A stretch of DNA of 27,808 nucleotides from Endotrypanum monterogeii (lineage: Eukaryota; Euglenozoa; Kinetoplastea; Trypanosomatida; Trypanosomatidae), in NCBI GenBank assembly GCA_000333855.2, contig CM007339.1, positions 192,788-220,595 of the forward strand, written 5' to 3'. The first letter of the stretch is position 1. Every line of letters starts with the position of its first letter. Shown here one piece after another: positions 7,973-17,954 of the stretch. The notes under the pieces were generated by a model that saw only the letters and a list, made by a program, of their open reading frames with translations, searched no databases and was not told the origin of the DNA. The position numbers were made by a program, and so were the translations under genes.

Positions 7973-9556
7973 ATGAGCAGCACGTACACAGCAGACACCT
8001 GGGAGCGCGACAAACTGTCCCCGTCGGGCGGCGCCGCTACAGGTAATGTCGAGATGGGAGGGCAGGGTGGTGACTCCGCTCAGGAAAGCAAGAGGTTTGC
8101 CCACACCGCCCCCGCTGCCAAACGGGGTTTGGTGGTGAGCAACGGCAACAAGGGTGGCGCCGTCGTCGCTGCGTGCCAACCCTCTTCATTCTCAGGTCTC
8201 TACGAAACCGTGGAGTTCCCGGTATCAACGCTTTTCGCACCACCGCACCCACCCAGTGAATTACCGCCGCGTGTGAAGCGACCTGCGCGGCCCGGTCCGG
8301 TGTATGCAAACGATATTGCGACTGCGGGTGAGCTGGAGCATCACGCCCAGCGAGAGGTAAGTCGGATGTGGCGTGGTGTGTTATGCCGCCGCCGCCTTCG
8401 GCAGGCGCAAACACTGAACGAGATCCTGAACAGCCGAGCGCGGCGGATCCAGTGCTGGTGGCGCTGTTTGAACGCACGCTGGCGGCGACGACGCCTGGAG
8501 ACTATTCGTGACGGTTGGGCAAAGGAGCGCATGGAGAACTACATCGCAGAGCGCATGAAAAACATGAAGAACATCCTCCACTGGCAGTGGCAGCGTTACG
8601 AAGTTGCTGCGCAGATGATTCAGCAGGTGGTGCGGTGGTATTTACGTGAGAAGCAGCGCTACCGATGTGCCGCGGAGGGGCTGCCTGAGTCCGAGTGGCC
8701 ACCCGCGCTCGAGCCGTACCCCTTCCGCAGGCACCGGCCATACTTCCCATGGCGGTTCGCACTTGCCTCTAAGGCGTTGTCCGATCGTTCAGGAGGCGTC
8801 GGCGAAGAAGCGACCGACTCGGATGCCGAGCAGCCGACCCGCACCTTGCTGAGGTTTCGCCCATACAAGACGCCGGCAGAGCCTCCTACGCAGGAAGAGG
8901 TGGAGGCTGCCAACGCCAAGATGTGGGAGCGCAACCTGGAGCGTGCGCTGGCGTTGTCGACGCCAGAGGCCCTCTCTCGTGCGGAGTGGAAGACGGAGAA
9001 CTTACACCACGAGGACCTGGACTTCAATGCTGGACTCGTACAGCGCGTCTTCCTTAGCAAAAAGGCATTCACAACGGTTCGCACAAAACATTTGAAGGAG
9101 GAATATATGAAGAAGGTTACGCGCATTATCGGGCGCACATTTAGCATGTATGTATTGGTGAAGCGCATCAAGAAGCAGCGCGCGATGAGGGAGAGACAGG
9201 TACGCGCGCTTATGGACAAGTATAACGCTCAAAAGATTGAGCACCTCGAGGTGGAGGCCGTGTGGCAGCGCGAGTTGATGGATGCGTGCGCGACTTGCAT
9301 CCAGCGCTGCTGGCATTGGTACCGTTCCACGCGTCGAGTCACCTCCCCTCGAGAAGACGAGGCCAGCACCTCGGTGCCGCCACGTCCGCCATATGGCCTC
9401 ATCAACGGGCAAATAAAACGGGAACAGGAAATCAAATGGAGCTCTATGAACTTGATGCAGAGACACGAAAAGCATCAAGAACGTGAACACAAATACCTTC
9501 GCTACGTGCCGAAGGAAACACTCGTGTACAAGAAAACTGGCTGCTTTGTCAGCTAG
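7973..9556 (+). CDS. IQ-motif (calmodulin-binding) protein, 527 aa
   Basis: The start is the first ATG after the acceptor. The open frame extends 24 codons further upstream, but through the leader region. Residues 1-110 are low complexity and probably disordered. From residue about 125 the protein is rich in Arg, Trp and long helices with IQ-type motifs: a degenerate one near 128-143 (WRGVLCRRRLR), IQCWWRCLNARWRRR from 159, IQQVVRWYLREKQRYR from 216, and IQRCWHWYRSTRR from 443. Between them are basic helical segments with many charged residues. IQ motifs bind calmodulin or calmodulin-like light chains, and in trypanosomatids such proteins are often found in the axoneme, paraflagellar rod or basal body. 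Location and partner are not shown by the sequence. I do not recognise a named orthologue. Confidence 0.88.
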   Translation: MSSTYTADTWERDKLSPSGGAATGNVEMGGQGGDSAQESKRFAHTAPAAKRGLVVSNGNKGGAVVAACQPSSFSGLYETVEFPVSTLFAPPHPPSELPPRVKRPARPGPVYANDIATAGELEHHAQREVSRMWRGVLCRRRLRQAQTLNEILNSRARRIQCWWRCLNARWRRRRLETIRDGWAKERMENYIAERMKNMKNILHWQWQRYEVAAQMIQQVVRWYLREKQRYRCAAEGLPESEWPPALEPYPFRRHRPYFPWRFALASKALSDRSGGVGEEATDSDAEQPTRTLLRFRPYKTPAEPPTQEEVEAANAKMWERNLERALALSTPEALSRAEWKTENLHHEDLDFNAGLVQRVFLSKKAFTTVRTKHLKEEYMKKVTRIIGRTFSMYVLVKRIKKQRAMRERQVRALMDKYNAQKIEHLEVEAVWQRELMDACATCIQRCWHWYRSTRRVTSPREDEASTSVPPRPPYGLINGQIKREQEIKWSSMNLMQRHEKHQEREHKYLRYVPKETLVYKKTGCFVS

Positions 9557-9598
9557 TCTTTGAAAAAGTAAAGAAAAACAACGGATACAAACATACAA

Positions 9599-9620
9599 AT
9601 ATATATATATATATATATAT
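9599..9620. repeat. (TA)11 microsatellite
   Basis: A TA run 43 nt after the stop codon of the IQ-motif gene, so it probably lies in its 3' UTR. Confidence 0.9.
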
Positions 9621-9779
9621 CAACCGGAAAAAAAAAGGAAAATAATCAATATGAAATTGTTTGATGTTTCCAATGATGCATTGCCGCCAGCTGCTTCATA
9701 ACCCCCCCCCTCTCCCACCTCATTCGCAGCCTCGTGAGCAAGAGCTCAGTATGGGTGGTCGTCCAAGAAAAAAAAACAA

Positions 9780-9780
9780 T

Positions 9781-9821
<41 letters not shown>
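9780..9821. repeat. Imperfect (TA)n microsatellite
   Basis: A TA array of about 42 bases interrupted by two TG steps. Confidence 0.9.
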
Positions 9822-10835
9822 ATTTCTACTAGTATTTTTATACTCTTTTTATTGGTGGACTGTGTGCTCGCATTTCCGATAGGCCTTCCGCTCTTGCGTT
9901 TTCAGGCGCCACTTTTTTTTTTCTTTGGCCGCTGCCGTCATTGTTGTTCGGGGTGTAGCGATTCACGTGCCTATATTGTCCCCCGCTGTTTTGTCCCCCC
10001 TCCAGTTTTTGGCCCCCTTCTACGCCGGAAAAAAAAATCAAAGCGCAGCAAGGCGTAGAAAAAAAAAAATATATATATATACATATATTTCGACGACGGA
10101 GGAGGGGCGCATCATGTAAAGTGTGTGTGTGTGTGCATATGTGTTATTGCTAATGATGTATTTTTTTTTTCTCACTAGGGGGCGGCAAAATTAGGGCCGC
10201 GTTTTGTTTTGATGTTTTTTTTTCTTCTACCACTCCCCGAAGTCGCTGACGGTGTATTGGGCTGGAGGCGCCTGTCTGTGTAGAGCAGCGTTGATTATGA
10301 TTCTTACATCAGAAGGGGGTATAATGAAAAGGGGGTGGAGAAATTATGAAAGGTAAGAGAAGAGGCCTCGCTGGTCGATAGCCTTTTTTTTCCCAAAATT
10401 CATCATCGCGTTTTTCCCATGTGGGGGGAGGCCCTCCCCTCCCCTCCCATCAGCGACCTGCTTAGCTCACTAACTTTCGCTTCTTTTCCCCATTCTTTTT
10501 TTCATGTTCCGACTACCTGAGAATATCTGAAATGTATTGTATGTATAGTGACTGATGCCTAGCGTGCGGCAGTATGCATTCGACAATGTGCGTCTGTTTT
10601 CTTTCCCCGTTTCTCGCTGCTTAAGGTTTCTTGTCTCGCATAATGCTTCCTAGGGGGAATACACTAATATATTTGCAAGCAGACGTACACTTTGCCTTGT
10701 GTATACGCGTGTGCGTGGTGCCCCTCCACTCTTTTTTTTTGTTTTTCATTTTGTTCACTGCACCTGAGGCATGATCATCTTTGTCGATGTTTGATCTTTT
10801 TTCCCAAGGCTGTTACGGTGACACAACTGAACTAT

Positions 10836-11003
10836 ATGGAAAACGATCAACGATATTTTACCTTTGGGGGTCTGAACTCGAGGGTCGATGAAGGTGTCCG
10901 TCGATGTTGTTTTGTCTTGATCCGTATGCGGAAGTTCGAGGGCTGGTTAGACACCGACATACAGGCTGGTGGGCCCCCAGTGAAGGTGTTTATCGCTCCT
11001 TAG
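10836..11003 (+). CDS. Possible small protein, 55 aa, unrecognised
   Basis: The ATG at 10836 follows a pyrimidine tract (about 10793-10805) and an AG at 10807-10808, with a 27-nt leader and no intervening ATG. This is the same geometry as the confident genes. The product is compositionally balanced and free of repeats, starting MENDQRYFTFGGLNSRV and ending GGPPVKVFIAP, unlike the Phe/Ser/Ile-rich junk frames around it. Accepting it would split the 2.9 kb gap into two of ordinary size, 1.3 and 1.4 kb. I do not recognise a family, and a 55-codon open frame can arise by chance. Confidence 0.35.
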   Translation: MENDQRYFTFGGLNSRVDEGVRRCCFVLIRMRKFEGWLDTDIQAGGPPVKVFIAP

Positions 11004-11318
11004 GTCAAGAACACCATTTTTCTGGCGGTTCTTTGCCCCATTCTCACCGCCAGCGCGATGTTGAGTAGATCTGACTCTCTCTTCTATGGAACTCTACTCA
11101 TTTCTTTCGTGGATGTTTTACTGTACCCCCCTTTTTTTTTTCGCCATGCTGCTTCACAGGTTCTGTGTACAACAGCATTTGCTTTTCAACTCTTTCTCAT
11201 CGCAGCACCGACTGCATCATTATTATCTAGTGGGTCTTTAGTGCGTCATCATCACACGCGTTATTATTTCCCTGCAGTGTCATCACTTACCCTTTCCATC
11301 TACACACGCGCACAGACA

Positions 11319-11344
11319 TATATATATATATATATATATATATA
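11319..11344. repeat. (TA)13 microsatellite
   Basis: An uninterrupted TA run between genes. Confidence 0.9.
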
Positions 11345-11414
11345 CACGAGCTGGGGCTCCAAGCACGCTGCTACACGCAGAGAGAGACACGCTAGCACAG
11401 CAACCCCCTATACG

Positions 11415-11441
11415 CCCCCCCCCCCCTACCCTACCCTACCC
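11415..11441. repeat. C-run followed by (CCCTA)3
   Basis: A run of about 12 C leads into three CCCTA pentamers. It is one base per unit short of the telomeric CCCTAA hexamer, so it is a pentamer microsatellite and not an interstitial telomere repeat. Confidence 0.8.
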
Positions 11442-11957
11442 TCTTCCGGCCTTGGGTTGATCACCCCCACTTTCTCTGTCCTTCACACAAACGTTAAGGA
11501 AACAGAAACAGCAGAAAAAAAGAGGAGTTCCCGCACTGAGGACTGCAAGTGGCGCGTGCCTGCTCGAGCCCTCTGCACGCATTACAACTCGCACCGGGTC
11601 TGCCTAGCCTCTTCTCACTCTTGCGCTCATTTCGGTTTGCACACTTCGATAAAACATTCCCGGTGCTCTCGCTTTTTTTTTTCCCCCCTTCTCCTCGTGA
11701 CGCGTCGGTTTTCTACGTGCCTGCTTCCTATCCCATAGGCGGTCGCGTTTTTTTTGCTGGTATTTTATAACTGCTTTCGCCTCCTTTGTCTTTTTTTTTC
11801 GTTGTAGTGTGTGTGTGTGTGTGTGTCTGTGTATGTGATTGAGTGTCGTCTCGGCACCAAGGGTTTCCGTGCTTGCTGCTGTTATCCCCTCCATCTGTGG
11901 GGGAGCTCCACGTGATCAATTTCTTGATTCATCTTTATATACTTGTATATTTGTATC

Positions 11958-11979
11958 ATATATATATATATATATATAT
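11958..11979. repeat. (TA)11 microsatellite
   Basis: An uninterrupted TA run about 470 nt upstream of the LRRC56 start. Confidence 0.9.
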
Positions 11980-12327
11980 TTGCTGTGCGCACGCGTGCTT
12001 CACTGTGTTGAGAAATTCATCAGTGCTTCAATCCATTTCTTTTGCTCCCTATCCGCTCAGCTCCGCCCCCTTTACCGCAATACAGTCCGGCACTTACACA
12101 TATCCGTTGTTCACTTGCTCTGCGCACCTCTCTTCCCCCGCTCTCAGTACCGTCTACGGAACGGCGAGGAGAAGTCGCAGGCGAGCGTGTGTCTTGTTTG
12201 GAGTGAGAAAACGGAAATAAAAGAGGACTTGTCAGACGGAATCTGCGCTCGTGTACTGCACATCCCCCCGGCTGTGTATGTAGCTCTATTGAGGTTGAGT
12301 GGGAAGAGGTAAGCATAGCACAACCAC

Positions 12328-12373
12328 ACCTCTTCATCCTCCACCCACCTCTCTGCTTGTCCCTGATCGACAG
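12328..12373 (+). promoter_or_regulatory. Polypyrimidine tract and likely spliced-leader acceptor AG
   Basis: A C/T-rich stretch (12328-12364) is followed by an AG at 12372-12373. The resulting 76-nt leader contains no ATG before 12450. A second tract ending in an AG at 12146-12147 is an alternative, but it would leave an upstream ATG-TAG minicistron at 12276. Confidence 0.6.
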
Positions 12374-12449
12374 CACGGAGCCGGAGGGTAGGGGAGAGGG
12401 GGCGTCTGCAATAGAGTGACGTAAATATCCGAAAAAAAGAGTATCTTAG

Positions 12450-15107
12450 ATGGATCTGATGCCCGCGGAACGAAAGACCCCACGGCCCTCGGAACACCAG
12501 TCGCTGGGTGGCACGAGGAGTGTTCTATCTCCAGCGTACCTTGGGGCACCATATGGTCTTTCCAAACCAAGACCACAGCGCCCGCCTCTCTTCAAGCGTG
12601 CGGGTGCCACAGGCAAGTCTTCGCCTCCACCGCGTCGGTTGGCGCCGATCCCGTCACCGGCGACAGGTCTGTCCGAACAGGACCGATCCGCATCCAACAG
12701 TGCTCCAGGCGCGTCTGACTTCAATAGCTTCAGCGATGAGGATAACATATTGCGCGATTTGTGGGCAGCCGCATCTGGCGAGCCTAACGCTTCCCATCGA
12801 GCACTGGCGGTGACAATTTCTTCCTATGAAAGTCCGCTGCCTCTCGTTGGGGCCGGAGGGTTGGTATCGTGCGCGACGAGCCGTAGCTCGGCCCCACCGT
12901 CTACTCGTGTAGGGTCATTGCAGCGGCGAAAGATGTGTCTCTCCGGTACACAGTATCCGCACGCGGCTCACGGCTGCGGTCATGCGGCGAGTGAAGGAAC
13001 GTCAGCTGATGAGGCTGTCTGCTCTCCCGAAGAGGCTCCTTCATCGTGGAGCATCACGCAGACAACGGCCGCAACTCCGTGCACGCAGGGCGTTGCGAGT
13101 CGTCAACGCAATGTAACCTCGCAGGCAGAGCACACAGCGACAAGCATCTCGCGGTCGTTTCCGGGTGATCGTAGCGTGCAGAGCCTCAGAGGCGTTGCTG
13201 CCGAGTCTTCTGCCCAGCGCGAAATCGCGCTTGAGCAACAGTTGGCGGACACACTGAAGACTTGTGTTGTACAATCCCCGTTAGATGAGGATGCGCAGGC
13301 GGGGCAGGGGTCACCGCCGTGCAGTCGTAGTGGCGAGAATGCGATGAGCTCCGGAGCGTCTTCTATTGACGTGACCGCCAGGGATGCACGTATACACGGA
13401 CACGCGGTCACCTTGCAGGCAGGTCATCGTGTACTAGAGAGCACTACGGCGGCCCAGCAGTGCATCGTCTTTGAAGATAGTGTTGATACAGGGGCAGTAG
13501 TGACTCCAGCCCAGCTCCAGCAAATGAGGGAGGAGGCAGCACAGGGCAACGATCAGGAGGGGGAACTTGTTGAGCTAGCGACTCCGTATCAGAATCGGCT
13601 CATCACCGCTGAGGTTTTGCGCGACTGGACAGGCTGGGAGGATCTCGACCTTGTATACGCCACGCAGTTCCGCCTGGATGCAGAATTTATGATTGGGGTC
13701 GATCAAATTGGCGGGCATCTTCCGCGACTTGCATCGCTAAAGCTCAATTGCTCGCGCATACCCCGTGTGCGCCAACTCGGTACAGGTTTTCATGCCCTGA
13801 AGTATCTGTGGATGAATAGCTGCCACCTAGTAGACCTGCGTGGCATTGCGGCCTGCTGTCCCTCACTCGTAGAGATTTATCTTCCCTTTAATCATGTTCG
13901 TGATCTGTCACCGGTGATGGCGCTCTGCGCGACGCTGGAAGTCTTGGACGTGGAGGGAAACCTACTAGCGGACGCCGTAGAGCTCGGCTCTGTGCTCACT
14001 TCGCTGTACAAGGTGCGTTCGCTGTCCATCGTCGGTAACCCACTGACGTGTCGGTACCAGGGACGTGTGCGGGAGGCGTATCGTGCATTGATAGTCAAGG
14101 AGGAGGGTTCTGTGGAGTGCGATAATACGGCGACTATCAATGACACGGCCACCTCAGCGTCACTGCCAACCGATCAAAAGCCTTTCTCACATGTTCTGGC
14201 CTCTTGGGTGCGCCTACTCATGCCCCAGCTACAGATACTCGATGATGTAGCTATCGACACGATGATCGCTGCCTCACCCTGCGCCTCATCCCAAGTACAC
14301 AGTTCTCCCTCAGAGAGGGCGGAACAGCGTTATGCAGCAGCGGTTTCTTTCCACGTGGATCCACTGGATGACGCCGTGGCCGAAGAGCTTCGGCTCTTGG
14401 AGGAGTGCTTACGGAACACGGACGCCTTTGATCCTCTTCTTGCTGCAGTCGATGAGGCGAATAAACACGTGTACACCCGTCCCTCTACGTCATGCAGTGG
14501 TGCTCGCCCGCGTCTTGCTCCGAAGACAGCTATGGGTGTAGCCCGGCCCTCCACATCGCAATGGACCACGGCGCCGGGTCGACTTTGTTCTTGGGGTATC
14601 ACACCAACAGAGGCGTCGGCACTCACAACGGGGGTCTCATTGGCTGGTAACACAACCGCTAGCCTACGACGTCGTGCACCAGAGCCCTCGACACAGGCTC
14701 TCGATAGAGCCAATGTCGCGTTGTCTCACACCCCTGCCTCTTCTGCTCCGTCCGCCGAAGTCAGAGGAACGAGCACACGATTAAGCGATATCCCGAATCG
14801 CGATCAAAAGTACTGTGCCAGCGCGATTTCCAGTTCTACTGCTTCTGTGGATGAGACCGCTCGCATCTCAGCGCTCCTGGCCGATGACAGCGAAGAGGAG
14901 GAGTGGGAGCGCTTCAAGTCATCTCTGATACGCTCACAATCAGCAACAGCGGCGGCAGCAACACCCTCCTATAGTGAACTGCTTCATTCGCAGTACGAGG
15001 AGGCGGCTGATGCGGCGGACACGCTGCAGGCGGACGACTTCGATAAGGAGCTGCTCACTGAGCTGACACGCCTTCGGATACGGATAGCCAAGGAACACCG
15101 AGAGTAG
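12450..15107 (+). CDS. LRRC56: LRRC56 / ODA8 homologue, leucine-rich repeat protein, 885 aa
   Basis: LRRC56 (ODA8 in Chlamydomonas) assists intraflagellar transport or docking of outer dynein arms, and trypanosomes are known to have it. Residues about 382-600 form the repeat domain. It begins with ITAEVLRDWTGWEDLDLV and continues through LPRLASLKLNCSRIP, LPFNHVRDLSPV, LEVLDVEGNLL, LSIVGNPLTCRY and closes with MPQLQILDDV. The order and the cap motif fit LRRC56 better than generic LRR proteins. The first 380 residues and the C-terminal 285 are Ser/Ala/Thr-rich and probably disordered, with an acidic patch (DDSEEEEWERF) near residue 814. These arms make the protein much longer than the conserved core. 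The start is the first ATG after the acceptor; an ATG three codons later would give nearly the same product. Confidence 0.92.
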   Translation: MDLMPAERKTPRPSEHQSLGGTRSVLSPAYLGAPYGLSKPRPQRPPLFKRAGATGKSSPPPRRLAPIPSPATGLSEQDRSASNSAPGASDFNSFSDEDNILRDLWAAASGEPNASHRALAVTISSYESPLPLVGAGGLVSCATSRSSAPPSTRVGSLQRRKMCLSGTQYPHAAHGCGHAASEGTSADEAVCSPEEAPSSWSITQTTAATPCTQGVASRQRNVTSQAEHTATSISRSFPGDRSVQSLRGVAAESSAQREIALEQQLADTLKTCVVQSPLDEDAQAGQGSPPCSRSGENAMSSGASSIDVTARDARIHGHAVTLQAGHRVLESTTAAQQCIVFEDSVDTGAVVTPAQLQQMREEAAQGNDQEGELVELATPYQNRLITAEVLRDWTGWEDLDLVYATQFRLDAEFMIGVDQIGGHLPRLASLKLNCSRIPRVRQLGTGFHALKYLWMNSCHLVDLRGIAACCPSLVEIYLPFNHVRDLSPVMALCATLEVLDVEGNLLADAVELGSVLTSLYKVRSLSIVGNPLTCRYQGRVREAYRALIVKEEGSVECDNTATINDTATSASLPTDQKPFSHVLASWVRLLMPQLQILDDVAIDTMIAASPCASSQVHSSPSERAEQRYAAAVSFHVDPLDDAVAEELRLLEECLRNTDAFDPLLAAVDEANKHVYTRPSTSCSGARPRLAPKTAMGVARPSTSQWTTAPGRLCSWGITPTEASALTTGVSLAGNTTASLRRRAPEPSTQALDRANVALSHTPASSAPSAEVRGTSTRLSDIPNRDQKYCASAISSSTASVDETARISALLADDSEEEEWERFKSSLIRSQSATAAAATPSYSELLHSQYEEAADAADTLQADDFDKELLTELTRLRIRIAKEHRE

Positions 15108-16231
15108 GAGATACCAGAGTTCGTGCGTCGTGTGACTTGCAACTCTTTTGTATTTATGTGTGTGTGTTGAGTAATATATATATTTGTGCCCGATAAATCG
15201 ACCATCTTTCAGTCTCTTTCTTTTTTTTTTGCTCCTCTTCTCTTTCCACTCAGTGTTTTCTCACCTCTCTCCATTCTCATGTACATAGAGGTACCAAAGG
15301 CGCGACTGCCACCCCCCTCCCTCCCTTCTTCTTCTTTAGGAATATCTATCAATTCTGTGCAATCGTTACAGCCACGCGCGCAGAGGCGGACTCGCTTAAT
15401 ATACTCCTCCTCAAATTGAACCCCCCCGACACACACACGTCCTTCTCCGCCTCTCGATTCACATACTTCCACTTCTGTTTTATCCTCTGTTCATTAAATC
15501 GGCTTCCTTGTATTGGTGTTGTTGCGTCACCCTGCGTGCGTTCCACTCTTCGGATCTGCACGATTTTCTTCTCGCTCGTTTTCTTTTTGTTTTCCAAGTG
15601 TGTCGTCCTTTATGCGTGAGCTGCGAGTCATGTCTGAAAAAAAAAATACTTGTGACGGACACCCCCTCTCCCCTTTACAAGTCTTCCGTTTCTCGATGTT
15701 TCTTCTTTTTTTTTCTTGTGATGTTGTGTCTCTCCCACTTTGTTGTGTTTTGACAACCGCTTTCACGACTCCTCTTCTCCTTTGCCGCCGAGTGAAAAAA
15801 AAAGGAAGCGAGTGAGTGGATGGAGGAGGATGTGGGTGGGTGGCGTTGCCAGACACAGCGTCCCTGGTGACTTGCATCTGGATTTGGCCGCCCCCCCCCC
15901 GCCGCCAAACTTGGCCTTCCTATGTTGATTTCTTTTCTTCATCACCTCACTCGCACGCCGCCCGGACGTGAGAAACCGAGACATTTTTCAAAACTTTTTA
16001 TTGTTCGCACTAAGGCGCCTGCGTTCTTTGGGTCACTGCTTCTGTTGCTGTCAACGCGCCTGGTGGTAAGGGTGTTCACGCTAGATCGATGACTTGTGCG
16101 CTCTCGCTCCGCCGTAAATCTGCGATGATTAACCAACAAAGAGAAAAAAATGAGTGAGGGGAAGGAAAATGGGGCGAGGTCCCGTCTATCGGTTTCTAAT
16201 GAAGTGTGCCGATCCTTCTCTCTCTTTGCCC

Positions 16232-16266
<35 letters not shown>

Positions 16267-16300
16267 TATTTGTATGTTAAAAAAAAAAATATATATATAT
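16232..16300. repeat. Two (TA)n arrays with an A-run between
   Basis: A TA array at 16232-16265 and another at 16289-16300 flank a short spacer ending in A10. Confidence 0.85.
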
Positions 16301-17179
16301 GCCACGTCTCTTACACGGGTGAAAAAAACAACATGTACACTAGCTGTTTTCGGACCCCCCCTCGTCACCTCCTACCAGCGGGGATGAATATCGTTTTTGT
16401 CTTCTGCTCCAACTTGCATATATCAATGTATATCCCAGCTGATTCCTCACAGCCTTGGTGCTTTAGCTATTTGTCTTGATTTTTTTTTTTTCAAGTACTC
16501 CCGTTCTGCTGTATTCGTGTGTGTGTGTGTGTGTGGGCCTGACTGCTACTGCTCTCTGTGCGCATCGGATTCGACTAATGTTTTTTCTCCGTATTTTTTC
16601 TCTCACGTCGTCAATGTGTGTACTTGTGTGGTTAATAGGGAAGAAGGTGATGATGGTGCCGCACGACTAGAGACGTTCATGCGGTGGCGAATCAATTGAA
16701 TATTTCTGTTGTTCATAGAGAGCTTACACTTTGCCTGACAATAATAAAAAATTACATATGTGTTTTTTTTATCGTTATTGATTTCCCTCCTGTTTCTCCT
16801 CGGCCCAGCCTATTCCCCCCCCCACCACACAACAAAAAAAAAAAAATTGGTGGTGCAGGTGTGAGCGGAAAAAAATGAATCTGTGCCCTGGTACTGGAAA
16901 TGTGTATTTATCTATATTTATAGATTTAGAGACATACATCCGAAGAAGCGAGGCATCGAAGAGGCATGTGGTGCAAACTATAGATGTCGGACAAAAGGAG
17001 GGGGGCGTAGTGGAGGGGGTGGAGTGTATTTAGAGAGTGGTGACGCTCCTGATATACATTAGGTATTGCCTGTTAACTTTTATCTCCTCCTCCGCTACCC
17101 ACACCTCCCACCTCAGTCCCTAATTCCTTTAGCACAGTTCACCTTTGCGTCTGTTTTTAGCTTCCTTTATTTTTTTCTC

Positions 17180-17184
<5 letters not shown>

Positions 17185-17216
<32 letters not shown>
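17185..17216. repeat. (TA)16 microsatellite
   Basis: A TA run of about 32 bases following a T-rich tract. Confidence 0.9.
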
Positions 17217-17218
<2 letters not shown>

Positions 17219-17678
17219 CCTGCGTCCTGTCTGGGCAAGGAGGGGAGGCCTGAAGCACCTGCTGAGGGGTAGTGGTGATGAGAGAAAACCTTTGACCACT
17301 TTCCCGGCGGTCCAGCGGGGACACCGTCACTCCTCTCACTGACCATCGCCTATTTTTTTTCATCAGTGTGATTGATAAGACAACTGCAATGTAAAGTCGT
17401 GGAGAGAGATGCTGATGCATTGGCGCTGGTGTGCCATCGATTGGGGTCCGTGACTGCGTTGCGTTCGAGAAAGGAGAATAGAAAAGGCAGTGAAGTGGAA
17501 GGTTGAAGGGGATCGACAAGAGGGCAGAGTTAAGCGGAGCTGGATGACGAGGAACACTGACTCTCTTTGGCTGGCATCCCCCCCTTTTTTTTAATCTATT
17601 CTGGCGATTGTCAGGTGAAAAGAAGGGGGGAGGGGTCGATGCGAGTCTGCGTGTGTGTTTGTGTTTACACACACGTAT

Positions 17679-17681
<3 letters not shown>

Positions 17682-17719
<38 letters not shown>

Positions 17720-17781
17720 TTAGTCTAGTGGTTCCGTACTTAACTTACGTTATAGCATACTAATTATAACGTAAGTTATAC

Positions 17782-17816
<35 letters not shown>
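17682..17816. repeat. Two (TA)17 arrays flanking a perfect inverted repeat
   Basis: TA arrays at 17682-17715 and 17783-17816 enclose 67 bases of unique sequence. Within that sequence lies a perfect 14-bp inverted repeat: taacttacgttata at 17741-17754 and its reverse complement at 17765-17778, with a 10-nt loop. The TA arrays are themselves self-complementary, so the whole 135-bp block could extrude as a cruciform or fold as an RNA hairpin. It lies 140-270 nt upstream of the MetAP1 start. Confidence 0.9.
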
Positions 17817-17820
<4 letters not shown>

Positions 17821-17829
17821 TATTGCAAG

Positions 17830-17954
17830 CCTCCCTTTTCTCTCCTCTCTTTTTTCTTGTTCCATTAACATTGATCTCCGCCATTTATTGATTGTGGGTT
17901 TGATATTCCTGTTCCCCCCTCCTCTCCCTCTCCCTCTCCCCTCCTTTTACCGTA
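17830..17954 (+). promoter_or_regulatory. AG-free polypyrimidine region abutting the MetAP1 start codon
   Basis: Two pyrimidine tracts (17830-17861 and 17914-17948) lie directly before the ATG, and there is no AG between 17829 and 17965. The nearest upstream AG (17828-17829) has no pyrimidine tract before it. A better tract with an AG lies around 17577-17616. The first AG after the strong tracts falls inside codon 4 of the gene. Confidence 0.7.

Larger units (their letters stand above)
9557..12449. other. Long intergenic region, 2.9 kb
   Basis: It is dominated by low-complexity sequence: TA arrays at 9599-9620, 9780-9821, 10069-10088, 11319-11344 and 11958-11979, a TG array near 11808-11826, a C-run followed by (CCCTA)3 near 11415-11441, and many T runs. 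The only candidate coding element is a 55-codon ORF at 10836-11003. The 226-residue frame spanning 11058-11738 reads through a TA array and the CCCTA tract and is not credible. Confidence 0.65.
15108..17954. other. Long intergenic region, 2.85 kb
   Basis: No credible gene is visible. The region has T, A and C homopolymers, pyrimidine tracts, TG arrays (16519-16536), TA arrays (15174-15183, 16232-16265, 16289-16300, 17185-17216, 17682-17715, 17783-17816), and an inverted repeat at 17741-17778. The part at about 17220-17680 is of higher complexity but has only short broken frames. Frames of 46-52 codons at 15280-15420 and 16875-17033 lack support. Confidence 0.65.

Noticed and set aside
11424..11441. 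CCCTA repeats as an interstitial telomere
   Set aside because: The unit is five bases, not the six-base CCCTAA, and there are only three copies.
11058..11738. 226-residue + strand open frame
   Set aside because: It reads through a TA array (poly Tyr-Ile), a C-run and the CCCTA tract. The composition is low complexity throughout and no family signal is visible.
15280..15420. 46-codon + strand open frame after a pyrimidine tract
   Set aside because: The product is mostly Ser/Pro from translated CCT/TCT repeats. No sign of coding constraint.
16875..17033. 52-codon + strand open frame
   Set aside because: Ordinary composition, but the preceding AG has only a weak pyrimidine tract and the frame runs through AT-rich spacer. 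Too little to call a gene.
17275..17342. Possible box C/D snoRNA (GTGATGA ... CTGA, 68 nt)
   Set aside because: Box spacing is plausible, but the flanks do not form a convincing terminal stem and no guide match to rRNA could be checked.
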